From positions 1-64,000 of the forward strand of contig MCFG01000139.1 in NCBI GenBank assembly GCA_002104895.1: a DNA stretch of 64,000 nt, given 5' to 3'. Below are positions 28,201 through 39,833 of the stretch, in pieces. The number at the start of each line of letters is the position of its first letter. Position 1 is the stretch's first letter. This DNA comes from Anaeromyces robustus (lineage: Eukaryota; Neocallimastigomycota; Neocallimastigomycetes; Neocallimastigales; Neocallimastigaceae). The notes beneath the pieces are model-generated. The model had not been told where the DNA came from. It was given only the letters and a program-made list of their open reading frames with translations, and made no database searches. The position numbers were made by a program, and so were the translations under genes.

Positions 28201-28899
28201 AAATTCTTTTTATCTTCTTGAAATATGAAATATTATTTTCTTAGGATTTTCCTTTGAAATTGGTATTTTATTATTATATAATAAATGTAGTTTTAAAAAT
28301 ATAGTTGTTATCATATTCAGAAAAAAAAAATCAAATAATTTTTTTTAATGGATTAAATTTATTATATTGAATTAATATACATTTTAATAATCTTATATCC
28401 TTTAAAAGAAATATTATTACTATTATTATTATTATCAGATTCTTTTAACTTTTAAAAGTTTATTTATTATAATATATTTAAAATGTATTATAATAATTTA
28501 ATAATAGTTTTTTTTTTTTAATATTATCATGATTAAATCTTTAAGATTAATGAAATTTACATTCATGTTGAGGTTTTCATTAATTGATAAGAGAATAAAT
28601 AAAATTAAAATCTTATGGATAAAAAAATAAAAAAAAATTATTTTTAAAAAAAACTTGTAAAATAATTTACTTATAGTATTAAGTTAACATATAATATTTT
28701 GTAAAAAAAATAATTTTATATGAATTGCAAAAATTCTTTACATAAAATAAAAAAAATAAAAAAATAAAAAAAAAAAATGTTAAAAATTATATTTTAAACG
28801 TTTTAAGTTAGAATTATAAATATTTTTAAATCTGATTTTTTTATTTAATTAGAAAATTGTTAAAATTATTTTAATTTAATTATGTTATTAAACTATTTG

Positions 28900-29935
28900 T
28901 TACTTTATTACAAGTATTACGAGTAATATCGGTAAAAAAGTTTCAAATATTGAAATTAAAAAATTATATGAAAAATTTATAGAAAATGGTAGGAAATGTA
29001 TTTCACTAATGAATAAAAATCCATATCATCCTGCATTACTTAATTAAAGATGATAGACAATCTGATTTTGAAGATTGTGAAAGTATTACTCGTAAACTTG
29101 AATCCGTTATTACATGTACTGTTGCTTATACAGAAAGATATTCAAAATCATTATTAGTATATAATCTAATAATAATGATGGAAAATTGTATCATAAATCT
29201 TATAGAAAAGTTTATAGTAAAAAGTGATGCAACTACAAAAGAAATTAATGAATCATTTCAATTAACTAATGTTCTATCTTATAGTGATGGATGGGACAAA
29301 GTCTAAATGATTATTCAAATTCTTACACTACAAAATCATTTTGAAACTTCGAGTAATTTACACACAGTTTCGGACTCTACATCAAAAATGTTTTAAAATT
29401 CAAACAAATATTAATGATCATTAATACTTCTTATAATGACGCTCTAGAAACATCAGCTCAACATATTTTTTAAATGGCTAATACAACTTCAATAAGTAAA
29501 AATTAAGACTGAAACCTTTCAAGTAACTGTTAAAGGTAGTTCCTGTCAAGAATTAGTAGCCTTACCATTATTTTTGACTGAAGTAATTATATGAACCATT
29601 AGACATGTTACAGAAATTAATTTTATTATAAAATAATTTATAATAAAAGTTTTGTTCCTGTAAAATTTATTGGATTTACACCTACATTTTTAAAAACACT
29701 GTGAAAAAAAATGTCAATATGAAACGGAATTAATAAACAGTGACATTGATAAATATATTTTCTAAGCATTAAATGAAAAAAAAAATCCTTATATTAACAC
29801 CTTACTTTTAGAGAAAGAATTAGAACCTAATTGCTTTATAACTTTAAAAAGTGATAAGAATAGTTTTGGATTATTACCTACTGGAGAATTAGCAAGAATT
29901 ATATGCTTAATTAAATTTTTACAAATATAAAATAA
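28900..29935 (+). pseudogene. eroded coding region of unknown family
   Basis: The base composition rises slightly and protein-like reading appears on the plus strand. Examples are EIKKLYEKFIENGRKC near 28960, an open stretch of about 85 codons at 29050-29305 with FEDCESITRKLESVI and TNVLSYSDGWDK, VKGSSCQELVALPLF near 29540, and ELARIICLIKFL near 29890 just before the end. Frames are broken several times and no start codon leads the longest piece. I do not recognise the family. The SDGW word recalls hAT-type transposases (SDGWT), but nothing else supports that. Treat it as a fossil gene or element. Confidence 0.4.
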
Positions 29936-32048
29936 AATAATGTAATATATCTAATTTATAATAATTAATAATTTGAATATTAACACTATAAAAAATTTTT
30001 TTTTTTTTTTTATTATTTTGGTTATTGAGAATCTAGAATATAAAGGAAAATTTTACCAAAAAAAATTTTTTTTTTCTTATGTTATTATTATTATATAATT
30101 TATTACAATATATAATTAATAAGGATAACCAAAAAATAAATAGTAATTAAATAATTTAAATAATATGTAACTAAATGCCTATCTATTTTAAATTAACTAG
30201 GTTACATTATTTTATGATGACTTATTATTATTATATTTATCTAAAAGTTTTAGTATATCACTTTGATCATAAAAATCTTTTCAGAATTTATTATATATTA
30301 AAACATTAAAATCTATGTATACATTAACACTTCATTGTATACACGTATTATTAATCATGTGACATATAACGCCATAAAAATAAAAATATATTTAAATAGA
30401 TTAGAAATAAATAATAATACTAATTATAATATAATATATAAATTAATCAATATATTATTTATAATATATTATATTAATAAGTTAATTTTAATGTTTATTA
30501 AATATATGTATAAATTCTATGTTAGGGAAAAGATTATACCTTTTAATAATTTTGTACAAAAAATTGCCGTTTTAATAAAAATAAATGTAAAATATTTCAA
30601 TTGGAATGAATGAATAAATATTAATTATTAGATTATCAATTGTTAAAAATGACAAAATAAATTATTAGTCCTATATTATAGGAAATAATAAAAGAATAAT
30701 AAAATAAAAAATAAAATAATTAAAGAATAGGAAAAAAAAATAATAAAAAAATAATAAAACTATTTATTATTACTAAATATAAAAAAAAATAAAACGGTAA
30801 AAAATATATAAAAATAAAGATAAAAATAAAAATTCCTATTATTTTAATTAGATATTATAATAATATTATATTCTATTATATATATTAAATATAATTAAAT
30901 AAAAAGTTATATTTTATTTTTATTATTAGCTATTAATTGTAGAATGTGTGTATGTGTATGTATGTGTGTTTATTAATATTAATATTATTATTACTTTATT
31001 TATTTATTTTAACTTTTTGAATTTTTTTATCTTTTCATTTTTAAAATTTTTATCTTTTCCCATTATTTAATAAATTATTTTTCCATTTTTATTTTTTATT
31101 TTTTTTATTTTTTAATTTTTTTATTTTTTATATTTTATGACATGCCGTTATTTATATACATTTCAATTAATATTTAATATAATTATATTGTTTATATATT
31201 ATAAATATATATAATTTGTATAACTACAATTACCGTTAAATACTATTTCTCTTATATATTAATTATATTAATTAATTAACAAATAATTTAATAAATTTTT
31301 ATTTTCCATATATATTGTAAATGTAAAATCTATTTAATATATTTATTATTTATTTAAATTTTTATATATATATTTATATATAAATAAATAGAATACCAAT
31401 TATTATAATTATATTAATTAAATACATTTGAAATATATTTATTTTTATTGTGTAACTTCAATTTGGAATATTAATTATTTATTAATTAATATTTCTTTTA
31501 AAGTAAAAAAATTAATATATTTATATAATATATAATATATAATATATAATATATAGAAAAAAAAAAAAAAAAAACTTTATTATTTATATTAAATTTTATT
31601 ATTTAAAAAAAAAGTAAAAAAATTTTCTATTTATTTAATAAAAATTAATATAATAATATTAATAATATTTTAATATATTAATATAATACATATTTTAATT
31701 TTATAAAAAAAAAAAAAAAATTGGTGTTTTTTTTTTCTATATAAATATAATTATTTTCCTTTGTGAAATTATTATTTATTTATTTTCTTTTAAAAAAAAG
31801 TTTATTATATTATTTGTTAATTGTTATGTACTAATATTTTATATAAATATATATAAAGAATCAAATTTGTATAGTTTTAATTGAATTTAACTTGTACATA
31901 GTATAATTTGTAAATATATTATAAAATAATTTCACAAAAAATAAATATTAACAAATTAATCAAAACAAATATAAATATATATCAAATTATATATACAACA
32001 ATAAATACATAAACAAAAGATTATTTTTCGATTATAATTTAAAAAAAA
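29936..32048. other. A+T-rich spacer upstream of the second GH45 gene
   Basis: No supportable gene. An open frame at 30335-30613 has Ile/Asn/Lys/Tyr composition expected from random A+T-rich DNA. The last 100 bases (A-rich, ending in nine A's) form the leader of the GH45 gene. Confidence 0.55.
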
Positions 32049-33446
32049 ATGAGAAAATTTATTATATTTTCAGTTGTAGCAGCTTTAAACTTTGCAGAAA
32101 TTAGTGCTAAAAAAGAATGTTTCTCAATTAAATTAGGATACCCATGTTGTAAAAAAACTACTGAAGTAGCTCATATTGATAAAAATGGTAAATGGGGTAT
32201 TGAAGATAATCATTGGTGTGGTTTAAAAGATAAAAAGAATAAAAGAGATATGGGTGGATTCGGTGGTTTTGGTGGATTCGGTGGTTTTGGCGGTGGTAAT
32301 GGTTTTGGTGGTTTTAATGCTGGTGGTGCTAATGCTGGTAATAATGGTAATGCCGGTGGTGGTTGGTCTCTCAATCCATTTAATTGGTGGGGAGGTAATA
32401 ACAATAATAATAATGCCCCAGCTGCTGCTCCATCAGCTCCATCAACTCCACAAAATAATGCATGGGGTGGTAACTTTGGTAACTTTGGTGGTGGTGGTCA
32501 ATCTAATAATAATTGGGGTAATTGGGGTTGGAATCCAACTGGTAATAATCAACCACAACAAAATAATCAACCACAACAACCACAACAACCACAACAACCA
32601 AATACTCCACCACAACAAAATGATCAATCCCAACAACCACAACAACCTCAACAACCTCAACAACCACAACAACCAAATACTCCACCACAACAAAATAATC
32701 AACCTCAACAACCAACTACTCCACCACAACAAAATAATCAACCAACAACTAATACAGCACCAGTTACTGGTGGTGGTGCAGGAGGTGGTTCTGTTCCAGA
32801 TGTTGCTGGAGGAAAAACTGGTACTACTACAGGTTATTGGGATTGTTGTGTTGCTTCTTGTTCATGGGAAAATAATGTTAAAGGTGGAGGTCAACCCGTT
32901 AAAGCATGTAAAAAGGATGGTATGACTTTAGTTACTGAAGAATTATGGAAAGTTAAAAGTGTTTGTGATAATGGTGATGCTTATATGTGTAATGATCAAC
33001 AACCTATTGTTGTTAATGATCAATTGGCTCTTGGTTTTGCTGCTTCCCATGAACCATGTTGTACTTGTCAATTATTACAATTTACTTCTAGTAATGTTAA
33101 AGGTAAGAAAATGATTGTACAAGTTACTAATACTGGTGATGATATTGGTAATAATCACTTTGATCTTCAAATTCCAGGTGCTGGTGTTGGTATTTTCAAT
33201 GGTTGTTCTAAACAATGGGGAGCTGGTAATGATGGTTGGGGTAGACGTTATGGTGGTGTTACTTCACAAGCTGAATGTAGTCAACTTCCATCTGAATTAA
33301 GAGCTGGTTGTGAATGGAGATTTGGTTGGTTTGCCAGTTCTGATAATCCAACAGTTACTTATGAACGTGTTCAATGTCCACAACAACTTACAAGTATTAC
33401 TGGTTGTGTTCTTTCTGATGATGCTCAACAAAAGAAAGTTATTTAA
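32049..33446 (+). CDS. secreted dockerin-GH45 endoglucanase with Gly-rich and Pro/Gln-rich linkers
   Basis: Single exon, 465 residues. Residues 1-20 are a signal peptide (cleavage after EISA). One fungal dockerin/CBM10-type module spans about 23-59 ([24 protein letters not shown]). A long linker follows in three parts: GGF repeats (69-90), a Gly/Asn/Trp stretch (91-165) and PQQ/NTPPQQN repeats (168-232). The GH45 catalytic domain then carries [12 protein letters not shown] (Asp265, likely base) and [19 protein letters not shown] (Asp372, likely acid). The usual Arg of the TTRYWDCC signature is Gly264-1 (Gly262) here; the catalytic Asps are retained. The C-terminal end ([14 protein letters not shown]) is nearly the same as in the paralogue at 21584-22982, but there is no intron and only one dockerin. 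It should act outside the cell as a cellulosome-borne endo-beta-1,4-glucanase. The minus-strand and other-frame open frames over the linker are shadows. Confidence 0.95.
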   Translation: MRKFIIFSVVAALNFAEISAKKECFSIKLGYPCCKKTTEVAHIDKNGKWGIEDNHWCGLKDKKNKRDMGGFGGFGGFGGFGGGNGFGGFNAGGANAGNNGNAGGGWSLNPFNWWGGNNNNNNAPAAAPSAPSTPQNNAWGGNFGNFGGGGQSNNNWGNWGWNPTGNNQPQQNNQPQQPQQPQQPNTPPQQNDQSQQPQQPQQPQQPQQPNTPPQQNNQPQQPTTPPQQNNQPTTNTAPVTGGGAGGGSVPDVAGGKTGTTTGYWDCCVASCSWENNVKGGGQPVKACKKDGMTLVTEELWKVKSVCDNGDAYMCNDQQPIVVNDQLALGFAASHEPCCTCQLLQFTSSNVKGKKMIVQVTNTGDDIGNNHFDLQIPGAGVGIFNGCSKQWGAGNDGWGRRYGGVTSQAECSQLPSELRAGCEWRFGWFASSDNPTVTYERVQCPQQLTSITGCVLSDDAQQKKVI

Positions 33447-34079
33447 ATAAATTAAAAAAAAAAACAAAAAGATAAAATAAAAATAAAGTAAAATAAAATT
33501 ATTATTATTTAATTTTATTTAATTTTATTTATCTACGTTTTTTTTTAAAATTATAATTAAAATCTTGATTATTTAAAATTAAAATATAGAAAAGTTTTAT
33601 TTTTAATTATAAAATTTCATTTTTATTTTTATAATATAATTAATTTATTAATACAATAATTATTTTTTTTTTATCTCTTAAATATAAACTATCAATTTAA
33701 TAATAATAGTAATAATTAAATAATAATAATAATAATAATAATGTAATTAAAATATATATAATTTTTTATTTATTAAAAAAAATATTATATATATGTATAT
33801 AATTATAATTTATTATAAAAAAAGCATTTATTTTTTTTTCTTTTTAGATAAAATATTTTAATAAATAAATAAAATTTGTAAATAATATATATAAAAAAAA
33901 AAGTTCTATTTTTTTGTTTAATTAATGTGTCTTCATTATAAAAATATATAATTATTTTTTTTTAATATAAATAAGAAAAAAGAATTTTTTTATCTTATTT
34001 CATTTATGTGTATTATTTATTATAAAAATATGATTAATTTTTTTTTTAATATAAAAAAATTTTTATCCTGGTTGTTTAA
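33447..34079. other. A+T-rich spacer 3' of GH45 gene
   Basis: No gene. It holds an AAT tract (33722-33742) and two imperfect copies of an approximately 85-bp segment beginning ATTATAAAAATATAT, at about 33938 and 34019. Composition changes sharply at about 34075 where the LINE remnant begins. Confidence 0.55.
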
Positions 34080-35300
34080 GACTTGGTGTTTAGTATTGAA
34101 GGATTTCTCACATTAATTTGAATTTTTAGGTTGGGTTATGTTAATTTATTTAAAAGAATTACAATATTAATGGTATATCACTTATCAATCTTATCAATAA
34201 TAGGTATCAAGATTCTTTCGAAAATTATACCATATTCATAAATTATTCTAAATGCGAAAAGTCTTGAGATTTATCAGACCAGAGCAGTTTGTCTTTCGAC
34301 ACAAGGAAGAATGTATTAGCTCTTTATATATTTTTATTTAATCTATTTGTCAAAGATGTAAATTCAAATTCAAAAGGGGAAAATAGTTTATTTAGCTTTT
34401 CTTGATCTAAAAAAAAAAAAAAAAAAAAGCTTATGATTCTGTTTCCATATATAATATCTTTGTCGAAACTTTATGCTCTTGGTATACTGGTATATGGTAT
34501 ACAAGGAAAATATTTTCTTAAATTTTTGAAGAAACTATACATATATATTTTCCAAAGTTTGTTGTTGTTAAAAATTAAAATAGGACAATTTTTTTGAAAT
34601 CATTCAATATAACTTAAAGGAGTTCCACAAGGATGTCCCTTATCTATCTCTTATACTTTTTAATGTTGTTTATCAACGACATTTTCAATGATTGATTGTT
34701 TGAATAATAATGGTGTGAAAATTGATATTAATTTTTGTTGTGGTGAACATATTTCCAGAGGATATTGTTCTTTATGCCCCTAGTAGATTTCGTAAGAATA
34801 AACTTCTTCATTCATTTAGTAAATGGGCTAAGAACAACGAGATAATTTTTGGAATTAATAATAAATGTGTCAAATGTAGAAAATTTTATCTTTTTATTTA
34901 TCAAGAATTCCTAAATCAGATATTGTTATATTTATCTTGATATTCCTTTTCATATAACTCTTGATTTAAAATTTGTTATTTGTTATTAATAAAATGAAAA
35001 ATAAAGTTAATAAAGCTTTGTATTCAATTCAAGGTTTTTTTTTTTAAAAAAAAAAAACAATTTGATTCCTACTCCTCTTAAAAAGAACTTTATTCTCTGA
35101 AAAAGTTATTGAACAAATCTCCTTATTTTACTCATCCTTACTTGGATCTAATAAAAACAATATTAGTTTTACACAAATTATTATCAACAAAGGTTTTTAT
35201 TTTTTTTTGGATTTTTGGATTCTCAAAATCTAATTTATTTGTTTCTATTTATTATATTTTAAAAGAATTAAAAATAATAATATTATCATTTTTAATAGAA
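34080..35300 (+). mobile_element. LINE (non-LTR retrotransposon) reverse-transcriptase remnant
   Basis: Plus-strand reading gives, in order, non-LTR reverse-transcriptase motifs: an EQFVFRHKEEC-like block near 34290, LDLKKAYDSV near 34402-34445, then KGVPQGCPLS at about 34617-34646, LFN near 34660, and PEDIVLYAPS (the FADDIVL block) near 34755-34785. C-terminal LINE-like reading continues with NFIL at 35085 and GFSKSN...YYILKEL at 35212-35270. The GVPQGCPLS...LFN spacing is typical of LINEs rather than LTR elements. Frames shift several times and the catalytic FADD is changed to PED, so the copy is dead. No poly-A tail or target-site duplication could be assigned. The 3' part appears to continue on the opposite strand at 35560-35690. 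Confidence 0.8.
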
Positions 35301-35690
35301 ATCAATATAAATACCTAATTGTTGTGATGTAATTGGAAATTCTTTACAATTACATTTTTTAATAATTTCAATACATTTAGAGTTATTATTATAATTGATT
35401 ATTTCTTCTATATATTTACTTAAATCCACTATTAAGGAATTTTATATATATTTCTTTAATACTTAAAATTTAATATTTAATTCCTTTTCATTCATAGAAA
35501 TAAGTCTAATATCATTTGAACTATTCCCTCCTAATAGTATTTAAACTATTTACATTTTGCCTTAATTATCCACCTGAAAACTTTGCTATATATATTCAGG
35601 AATTTCTTCCATTTATTAAAGTATCTTACTTGAGCTAAAGCACATTTACCAGAAAGAAAGTAGAGGAATATTGAGTTCTCCATCATCATT
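35296..35690 (-). mobile_element. inverted segment carrying LINE 3' piece plus NRPS carrier/condensation start
   Basis: Read on the minus strand, 35690-35560 encodes LINE-like NIPLLSF, then GKCALAQVRYFNKWKKFL, the region expected just downstream of the plus-strand LINE remnant. Next, 35540-35290 encodes a peptide-carrier-like stretch (LGGNSSNDIRLISM, then LIVDLSKYIEEI) and the start of a condensation domain (CKEFPITSQQLGIYID). The plus strand on the right carries the following part of the condensation domain. Both flanks therefore run plus while this part runs minus, as expected from a single inversion of about 0.4 kb. Breakpoints are approximate (35290-35310 and 35660-35700). Confidence 0.65.
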
Positions 35691-37875
35691 TAAATTAAAT
35701 AAAGGTGTAGACATTGAAACGGTTAAAGAAGGAAAGGATTAAACAAAATATTCAATAATCAAAAAATATTTAAAACAAATACTTAATTATTTCTTTCACG
35801 TAATACTTTGTTTACGTGAAAGAAATAAATAGAAAAGAAGAAATATATGGTTTTATTGATGATGAATGTTCTTTAGAATTTGAAGAATATACATATATGA
35901 TAATGTTTCATCATTTATTCGTCCATTTAATTTATCTAAAGCACCATTAATTCATGTTGGATTTATTAGTAACGAATATTTATTAATTGATATTATGGAT
36001 CATACTATTTCTGATGGTGTTACTAAATTAATTATTATGAACGAATTAAATAAACATTATAATGAAAGAAATATTGAAGAATTAGAAATTCAATTTAGTG
36101 ATTATGCCATTGATATGAGAGAAAAACAAAATAATGGATTCTATAACGAGCAAATGGAATTTTATGAAATATATAATACAGAATATGATTTAATTAGTAT
36201 TCCAATAAAAGAAATAAATAATACAATAATAGATAATAATAATAACATCGTATAATAACTCTATTGATAAATGAATTTATTAAAAATCAAAGAATTATAA
36301 CATCATTTTTCCTTATAATTTATGGATTTATATTATCGAAATACAGTGGGAAAGATATCATTTATACTTCAATAATAAACGCTATTAGAAATAAGAAACA
36401 ACCAATTATGTTGAAAATATGGCAAGTGTATTTATAAGTACATTACCAATATTATTAAAATATAACAATAAAAATGATTCATTTATTGATATTATAATAA
36501 AAGAAAATATAAATATATTAATCGAAATTTTTAGTAATCAAAGTCTTTATCAGAATTAAAATTAAAAAGAATTAATAATTTATTTACCTTCCAACCAAAA
36601 ATATAGATTAATGAAATAAATACAAAAGAAAATGAAATATTCTCTAATGAAAAAAATTGAAAATATGTTAGAAATCAATAATGATTTTAATAAAAAGAAT
36701 GGAACTAATATTTTTAAATTCGAAATTGATTTCAATATTATTGAAAATGAAAATGAATACTTAATCTCAATCGAATATTACATTAGAGAATTAAATGAAA
36801 TGAGTAAATTCATTAGCTCATTACATTAGAGAATGTAATGTTGTAAAGGATGATATTATTCCAATTATAAGTGATCGTAATCGTTCGAAGTACACTTGCA
36901 ATCATTTTCTAAAGCTGGAGGAGCATTTTTAACTAATTGAAAAAAAATTACCAATTGAACCTATTCAATTTATTTTAGAAGAAATCAATCCAAAAATGTT
37001 TTTTTTCTCAAATTCACAAAATATAATTGATAAATTACTTCTTATAAACAAAAATTACAAAGTATATGACGTACAACAACATGAATACAAATCAAATATC
37101 AATTCTATTGAAAATATAAATGAACTAGATGACATATGTTATGTTTTATTAGCATCTAGAACTATAGGAAAACCAAAAGGAACATTTATTACTCATTTTA
37201 ATATTTGTAATTATATAAAAGAATATGATGAATCCAATTAATTTGATAATATATACAATGTAATTAAAAAAAAGAAAAAGCCAATAATACATTCTTGGAA
37301 TTACTAATTACTAACTTTTCATTTGATGCGTACCAAACAGAAATAGTAATAAGTTTGGATTATTTTAATAGGTGAATATTATTGTCAAAATGTATAATAG
37401 ATAATGAAATTGATTTTATAAATATTATACCGACAAGATTTAAATTATTTATGAACTATGAAGAATTTAGAAGAGCAATAGAAAATGTAAAAATAATATA
37501 CTTAGGTGGGGAGAGTTTATCAGTGAATTTATGTAAACATCTTCGTAATTATTTTAATTGTAAAATATATATTAGTTATGGACCAACTGAATGAACAGTT
37601 GATATTGCTATTAAACTAATTACCGATATAGAGAATGCCAAAATTACTATAGATAGACCTATTCGTAATTCAAATATATATATATTAGATAAATATTTAA
37701 AATCAGATCCATTTAGAATTGAAGGAGAAATATTTATTGGAGGATACAATGTAGGAAAAGGATATCTTAATTGTGAATAATTAACAAAAGAAAAATATTC
37801 ATAGAAAATCCATTTAATTAAGATAATGACAAACATAATAAAATCATGTAAAGAACTATTTCTGAAATTCATAAA
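35680..37875 (+). pseudogene. decayed nonribosomal peptide synthetase (condensation-adenylation)
   Basis: Plus-strand fragments follow NRPS order. The condensation domain shows GVDIETVKEG near 35710, GFIDDECSLEF near 35852, PFNLSKAPLIHVGFI near 35930, and MDHTISDG at 35995-36018, the HHxxxDG active-site block with the first His replaced. IQFSDYAIDMR near 36090 and ISTLPILLKY near 36435 follow. The adenylation domain shows DDIIPIISDR near 36850, LLASRTIGKPKG (core A3) near 37147, NIIPTRFKLF then IIYLGGESLS, and YISYGPTE (core A5) at 37569-37593. GEIFIGGYNVGKGYL (A6/A8 region) lies near 37722. About ten or more interruptions make it non-functional. The product is unknown. NRPS genes occur in anaerobic fungi and have been linked to bacterial ancestry (general knowledge). 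The carrier/condensation start lies inverted just to the left. Confidence 0.8.
35788..35827. repeat. perfect 16-bp inverted repeat (hairpin), 8-bp loop
   Basis: The left arm TATTTCTTTCACGTAA (35788-35803) and right arm TTACGTGAAAGAAATA (35812-35827) are exact reverse complements around TACTTTGT. It lies inside the NRPS remnant, about 100 bp right of the inversion breakpoint. Confidence 0.95.
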
Positions 37876-38573
37876 GAATTTAATATTAAAAAAAAAAAAT
37901 TGGTATTAAAAATATTATTTATAATTCTTTGATTTCATTTTTAAATATTCAAGAAAATAAGGATAATGATGAATATTAAAACTAAAGAAATAAAGAAATA
38001 TAATAATAAAGATGAATTCCCAATTACTACAATATTATTATTCCTTTAATAATGATAGAGAAGTAATTTTTATATATTAAAAATGTTACACAAAAAAAAA
38101 TACAAATTAAATTTTTAATTTTAATTTTTTTTTTTATTTTATTTATTTATTTTATTTAACGTTTTATATAATTTATATATATTAATTATTATTATATTAA
38201 ATATATTTATTTATTAAAAAAAATATATATATATAATTTTATTTCTATAAATAATTAAAAAAATAATAAACTTTTTTTTTTTCTTTTTGATTTTCATTTC
38301 TTTTTTTTTTTTTTTCTCTCTTCTATTTTTTTATCTTTCTTTTTTAATTATTATTTTTATACATTATAATTTGAGTATATAAAATAAAATAAAAAAAAAA
38401 AGTATAAAAATATTGAAAAAAAAAAAAAAATTTATAAATAAAAAAAAATAAAGAAAAAATAAATATATTATCACTAATTAAATAATATTAAACTAAAACT
38501 AATATAGAAAAATTATTTAAAGTATAATTTTAAATAAAAATAAAAAATAAATAATACTTAATATCTGTTGTAC

Positions 38574-38622
<49 letters not shown>

Positions 38623-38906
38623 TTCTTTTCTTTTCTTTAGAATTATTATATATTATATTATTATAATCCATTTACAAAAATAAAGTTTGACCCAATTATT
38701 TTAATAATTATATGTATTATTTATATTATATTATATTATATTATTAATTAATTATTGGCTTTTCATTGCTTGGAAAAATGTCTATTATTATTATTATTTA
38801 TATAAATTAAACAATAAAAGAAAAATAAAAAAAAAATTTAGCATTATAAAATAAAATATAAGTATATGTATTAATATTTTACATATTATAAAATTTAGTT
38901 TAACGT
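37876..38906. other. A+T-rich spacer
   Basis: The last faint NRPS-like reading (around 37830-37960) fades into homopolymers. An ATT trinucleotide tract lies at 38572-38621. The 3' flank of exportin-T occupies the right end. No gene. Confidence 0.55.
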
Positions 38907-39785
38907 TTAACAACTTACTTTTAAATATTTAGAGAAACTTTTCTTATCTGAATTTTGCATAGCGTTAACGAAATCGCTGGCTGCTTGAGATGGACAATTT
39001 ATGGATGGGAAGAAATAAGATAAAAGATATTGAGCATATTTTACACCTTGTCTTTGTAAAATGATTAAGTGAAGACCTGAAATTTCGTTAAAAATCTTTT
39101 TATTATGTATATATATATATTAGGTTGAATGATTATGTGATGTGATCATATATTCCACATAATAATGATTATATAATAATAATAATTATAATATAAAATA
39201 ATGAATAAATAAATAAAATATACATAAAGTAATTAATATTTATGGATATATAATTATATATAAAAACTTTCTTTTTTTTTTTTTTTTGTTTGTTTAATTA
39301 TATTATAATTATACTTTATAATATTAAAAATATTATAAAATTATATATAAAAGATTTTTTTTTTTTTTTTAACTTACAACTAATGATTCAGCATTTTGGA
39401 AATTGAAATCATCCTTCATTACAATTTCAAAGATAATAGTTACAATTTGTTGATAAATAAAATCAGCAAATCCTGGTATTGAAGTATCTTCAGTTAAACC
39501 TCCCCAAACATTTACCATTTTAGATAAAACAGAAAGAGCACCTTTTTGAGATTGAACATCAGCAGAATCACGAGCACAGTGAACTACAGATTCCATAATC
39601 ATTGGTAAATGTCTATTATTATCTATTTAAAAAAAAAAAAATAAAAACATTAAAAATATATAAATAAATATGTTATATAAATAAGAAAAGATATATTTAT
39701 ATTATTATATTATATTATAATTTTAATAAATATCATTATTAATTGATATATAATTATAATAAATGATTTATTATAATTTTATAAT

Positions 39786-39833
<48 letters not shown>

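Noticed and set aside
28900-29935. hAT transposase remnant
   Set aside because: Only a single SDGW word supports it; no terminal repeats, zinc finger or dimerisation block seen, so the family is left unassigned.
30170-30215. Imperfect inverted repeat around AATATGTAACT / AGGTTACATTA as a MITE end
   Set aside because: Short and imperfect, with no target-site duplication and no second copy in the window.
30335-30613. 92-codon plus-strand frame
   Set aside because: Composition is what random A+T-rich DNA gives (Ile, Asn, Lys, Tyr); no motif, no flanking exons.
32210-32925. Other-frame and antisense open frames over the GH45 linker
   Set aside because: Shadows of the Gly-rich and Pro/Gln-rich repeat codons.
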